A DNA stretch of 14,583 bases from Candidatus Gorgonimonas leptogorgiae (lineage in GTDB: Bacteria > Pseudomonadota > Gammaproteobacteria > Pseudomonadales > Endozoicomonadaceae): NCBI GenBank assembly GCA_929200515.1, contig CAKNAD010000045.1, positions 1 to 14,583 of the forward strand, given 5' to 3'. Numbering within the stretch: position 1 is the first letter of the stretch; each line of letters begins with the position of its first letter. The translations under genes were made by a program, and so were the position numbers. This document shows positions 12,788-14,583 of the stretch, in pieces. Under the pieces are notes generated by a model that did no database searches, had not been told where the DNA came from, and worked only from the letters and a program-made list of their open reading frames with translations.

Positions 12788-14583
12788 ATGAGTCCCGAAA
12801 AATTTTCTGGCAAGTTGTTATCTGCTTTGTCGGATGCTCAATCTATTGCAATTGGTAAAGATCATACACAGCTTGCTCCTATTCATTTGCTTAAGGCGTT
12901 AATTAAGCAGTCAGGAGGTATAGCTAAACCTTTACTTATGCAAGTAGGTTTTGATTTAACAAAATTAGAGCAGCAAATAAATGAACAACTGCAATCTTTA
13001 GCAACCTTAGCATCGCCTACAGGCGACATGAAACCATCTTCAGAGTTACTACGATTATTTAATCTAGCAGATAAAGAATCACAAAAACGCCAATTAAAGT
13101 TTATTAATAGCGAACTTATGTTATTAGTAATGTTCGATAGTAGCGATATAGTCGGTAAGCTGTTATCAAGTCATGGTATCAGTAAAAAAGCGTTTACTAA
13201 TGCTATCAATAATATGCAGCAAGGTGCAACTGATGGAGTTTCTGAGTCTAATAGCAAAGAGGTATTAAATAAATATACCCAAAACTTAACTGAATATGCA
13301 GAAACCGGAAAGTTAGATCCAGTTATTGGTAGAGATGACGAAATACGTCGAGTAATTCAAGTATTGCAAAGAAGAACTAAAAATAATCCTGTGCTTATTG
13401 GCGAACCTGGAGTTGGTAAAACTGCAATTGCTGAAGGTATTGCTCAAAGAATAGTCAACAATGAAGTTCCTGATAGCTTAAAAAATAAAACCCTTTTATC
13501 TTTAGATATGGGAGCTTTAATTGCTGGAGCAAAATTTCGTGGTGAGTTTGAAGAAAGGCTTAAAAAATTATTAACTGCCTTAGAGCAACAAGAAGGTCAG
13601 ATAATATTATTTATCGACGAATTGCATACAGTCGTCGGGGCAGGAAAATCAGAAGGTGCTATGGATGCTGGTAATATGCTAAAACCAGCTTTAGCCCGAG
13701 GCAAGTTACATTGTATTGGAGCAACAACTCTAGATGAATATCGTAAATATATAGAAAAAGATGCTGCTCTAGAACGTAGATTTCAAAAAGTATTAGTAGA
13801 TGAGCCAAATGAAAGTAGTACTATTGCTATTTTACGCGGATTAAAAGAAAAATACGAAGCTCATCATGGGGTAGCTATTTCGGACCCGGCAATTATTGCT
13901 GCTACGCAATTATCTATACGTTATATTAGTGACCGTCAACTTCCCGATAAAGCAATCGACTTAATAGATGAAGCAGCAAGTCGAGTACGCATGGCTATTG
14001 ATTCTAAACCAGAATTTTTAGATAAACTAGAACGTCAAATCATTACTGGTAAAATCGAACAACAAGCTCTTAAAAAAGAACAAGACAGTGCATCACAAGA
14101 GCGCCTAAAGCAATTAAGTGCAGATATAACTAAGTTAGAAAAAGAATTTTCGCATCAAGAAGAAGAATGGAAAACTGAAAAACAATCGTTATCTTATGGT
14201 AAGGAGTTGCGAGCACAAAAAGATCTTCTGCTTTCAAAGTTAGCAATTGCGGAACGAGAAGGTAAGTTAGAAGTAATGAGCAAAATAAAATATGAAACCT
14301 TGCCTGAGTTAGAACAAAAATTAAAAGAAGCGTTAGCAAATATTGAGAATTCTAAAAATAGTATTTTAAGTTATCGAGTTACCGATGACGAAATTGCTGA
14401 AGTCGTATCACGCTGGACTGGAATCCCTGTTAGCAAAATGCTATCTGGAGAAAAATCAAAACTATTAAATATGGAACAAGAGTTAGCTAAACGAGTAGTT
14501 GGTCAAGATGCAGCTATTTCAATAGTAACTAATTCAATAAGACGTTCAAGAGCTGGAATAGCCGACCCAAACCGACCAAATGG
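12788..14583 (+). CDS. clpB: ATP-dependent disaggregase ClpB (3'-truncated by window edge)
   Basis: ClpB is a hexameric AAA+ chaperone that, with DnaK, DnaJ and GrpE, pulls polypeptides out of aggregates. The window holds 598 codons of a protein usually near 860. Residues 1-145 form the Clp N-domain. NBD1 has Walker A GEPGVGKT (205-212), Walker B ending IDE with Glu278, and arginine-finger residues Arg330 and Arg331 in LERRFQK. A long charged coiled coil (about 400-525), the middle domain that distinguishes ClpB from ClpA and ClpC, follows, then VVSRWTGIPV and the start of NBD2 (VVGQDAAI, SRAGIADPNRPNG). The second Walker A lies just beyond the edge. GAGG lies 9 bases before the ATG. It may be cotranscribed with the upstream phosphate transporter gene, as no clear terminator or sigma-32 promoter separates them. 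Confidence 0.97.
   Translation, partial: MSPEKFSGKLLSALSDAQSIAIGKDHTQLAPIHLLKALIKQSGGIAKPLLMQVGFDLTKLEQQINEQLQSLATLASPTGDMKPSSELLRLFNLADKESQKRQLKFINSELMLLVMFDSSDIVGKLLSSHGISKKAFTNAINNMQQGATDGVSESNSKEVLNKYTQNLTEYAETGKLDPVIGRDDEIRRVIQVLQRRTKNNPVLIGEPGVGKTAIAEGIAQRIVNNEVPDSLKNKTLLSLDMGALIAGAKFRGEFEERLKKLLTALEQQEGQIILFIDELHTVVGAGKSEGAMDAGNMLKPALARGKLHCIGATTLDEYRKYIEKDAALERRFQKVLVDEPNESSTIAILRGLKEKYEAHHGVAISDPAIIAATQLSIRYISDRQLPDKAIDLIDEAASRVRMAIDSKPEFLDKLERQIITGKIEQQALKKEQDSASQERLKQLSADITKLEKEFSHQEEEWKTEKQSLSYGKELRAQKDLLLSKLAIAEREGKLEVMSKIKYETLPELEQKLKEALANIENSKNSILSYRVTDDEIAEVVSRWTGIPVSKMLSGEKSKLLNMEQELAKRVVGQDAAISIVTNSIRRSRAGIADPNRPN

Noticed and set aside
14130..14339. 69-codon minus-strand frame opposite clpB
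   Set aside because: It is antisense to the ClpB middle-domain coiled coil; the Leu-rich translation is the mirror of Glu/Lys codons.
1..14583. tRNA, rRNA, CRISPR array, insertion sequence or attachment site
   Set aside because: I looked on both strands for cloverleaf-like segments, regularly spaced repeats, transposase motifs and flanking duplications and found none that could be supported.

Overview
The window reads as chromosomal DNA from an A+T-rich gammaproteobacterium, probably host-associated or intracellular. This lineage call is inference. It rests on the gammaproteobacterial look of uS12, uS7, EF-G and LeuRS, on the very A+T-rich codon use and intergenic DNA, on a UhpC-type sugar-phosphate carrier of the kind common in intracellular bacteria, and on a large orphan protein with Sel1/TPR-like segments. 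No mobile element, tRNA, rRNA or CRISPR array was seen.

Layout. Bases 1-5976 are read leftwards: leuS (leucyl-tRNA synthetase), a 420-bp gap, then rpsL, rpsG and fusA of the str operon. fusA runs off the left edge, missing about its last 50 codons. The leader of rpsL (2983-3402) is unusually structured: three consecutive hairpins, two of which can re-pair with each other, and a tiny Leu/Ile/Val-rich reading frame ending inside the first of them. The rpsL-rpsG gap (185 bp) carries a 9-bp direct repeat, a small hairpin and a long A/T palindrome.

Bases 6202-8955 (+) encode a 917-residue soluble protein that I do not recognise, divergent from leuS and preceded by an operator-like dyad. It converges on a UhpC-like organophosphate:phosphate antiporter gene (9038-10384, -). 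A 503-bp divergent gap with several imperfect hairpins separates that gene from a Na+/phosphate cotransporter-family gene (10888-12699, +). Then clpB (12788 to the right edge, +) gives its N-domain, first AAA+ module and middle coiled coil; the window ends just before the second Walker A motif.

How it fits together. The left half is translation machinery. The UhpC-like carrier would exchange sugar phosphate for inorganic phosphate and the Na/Pi protein moves phosphate, so the two may be linked through phosphate balance. ClpB is a stress disaggregase. The least explained items are the orphan 917-residue protein and the structured leader of rpsL.
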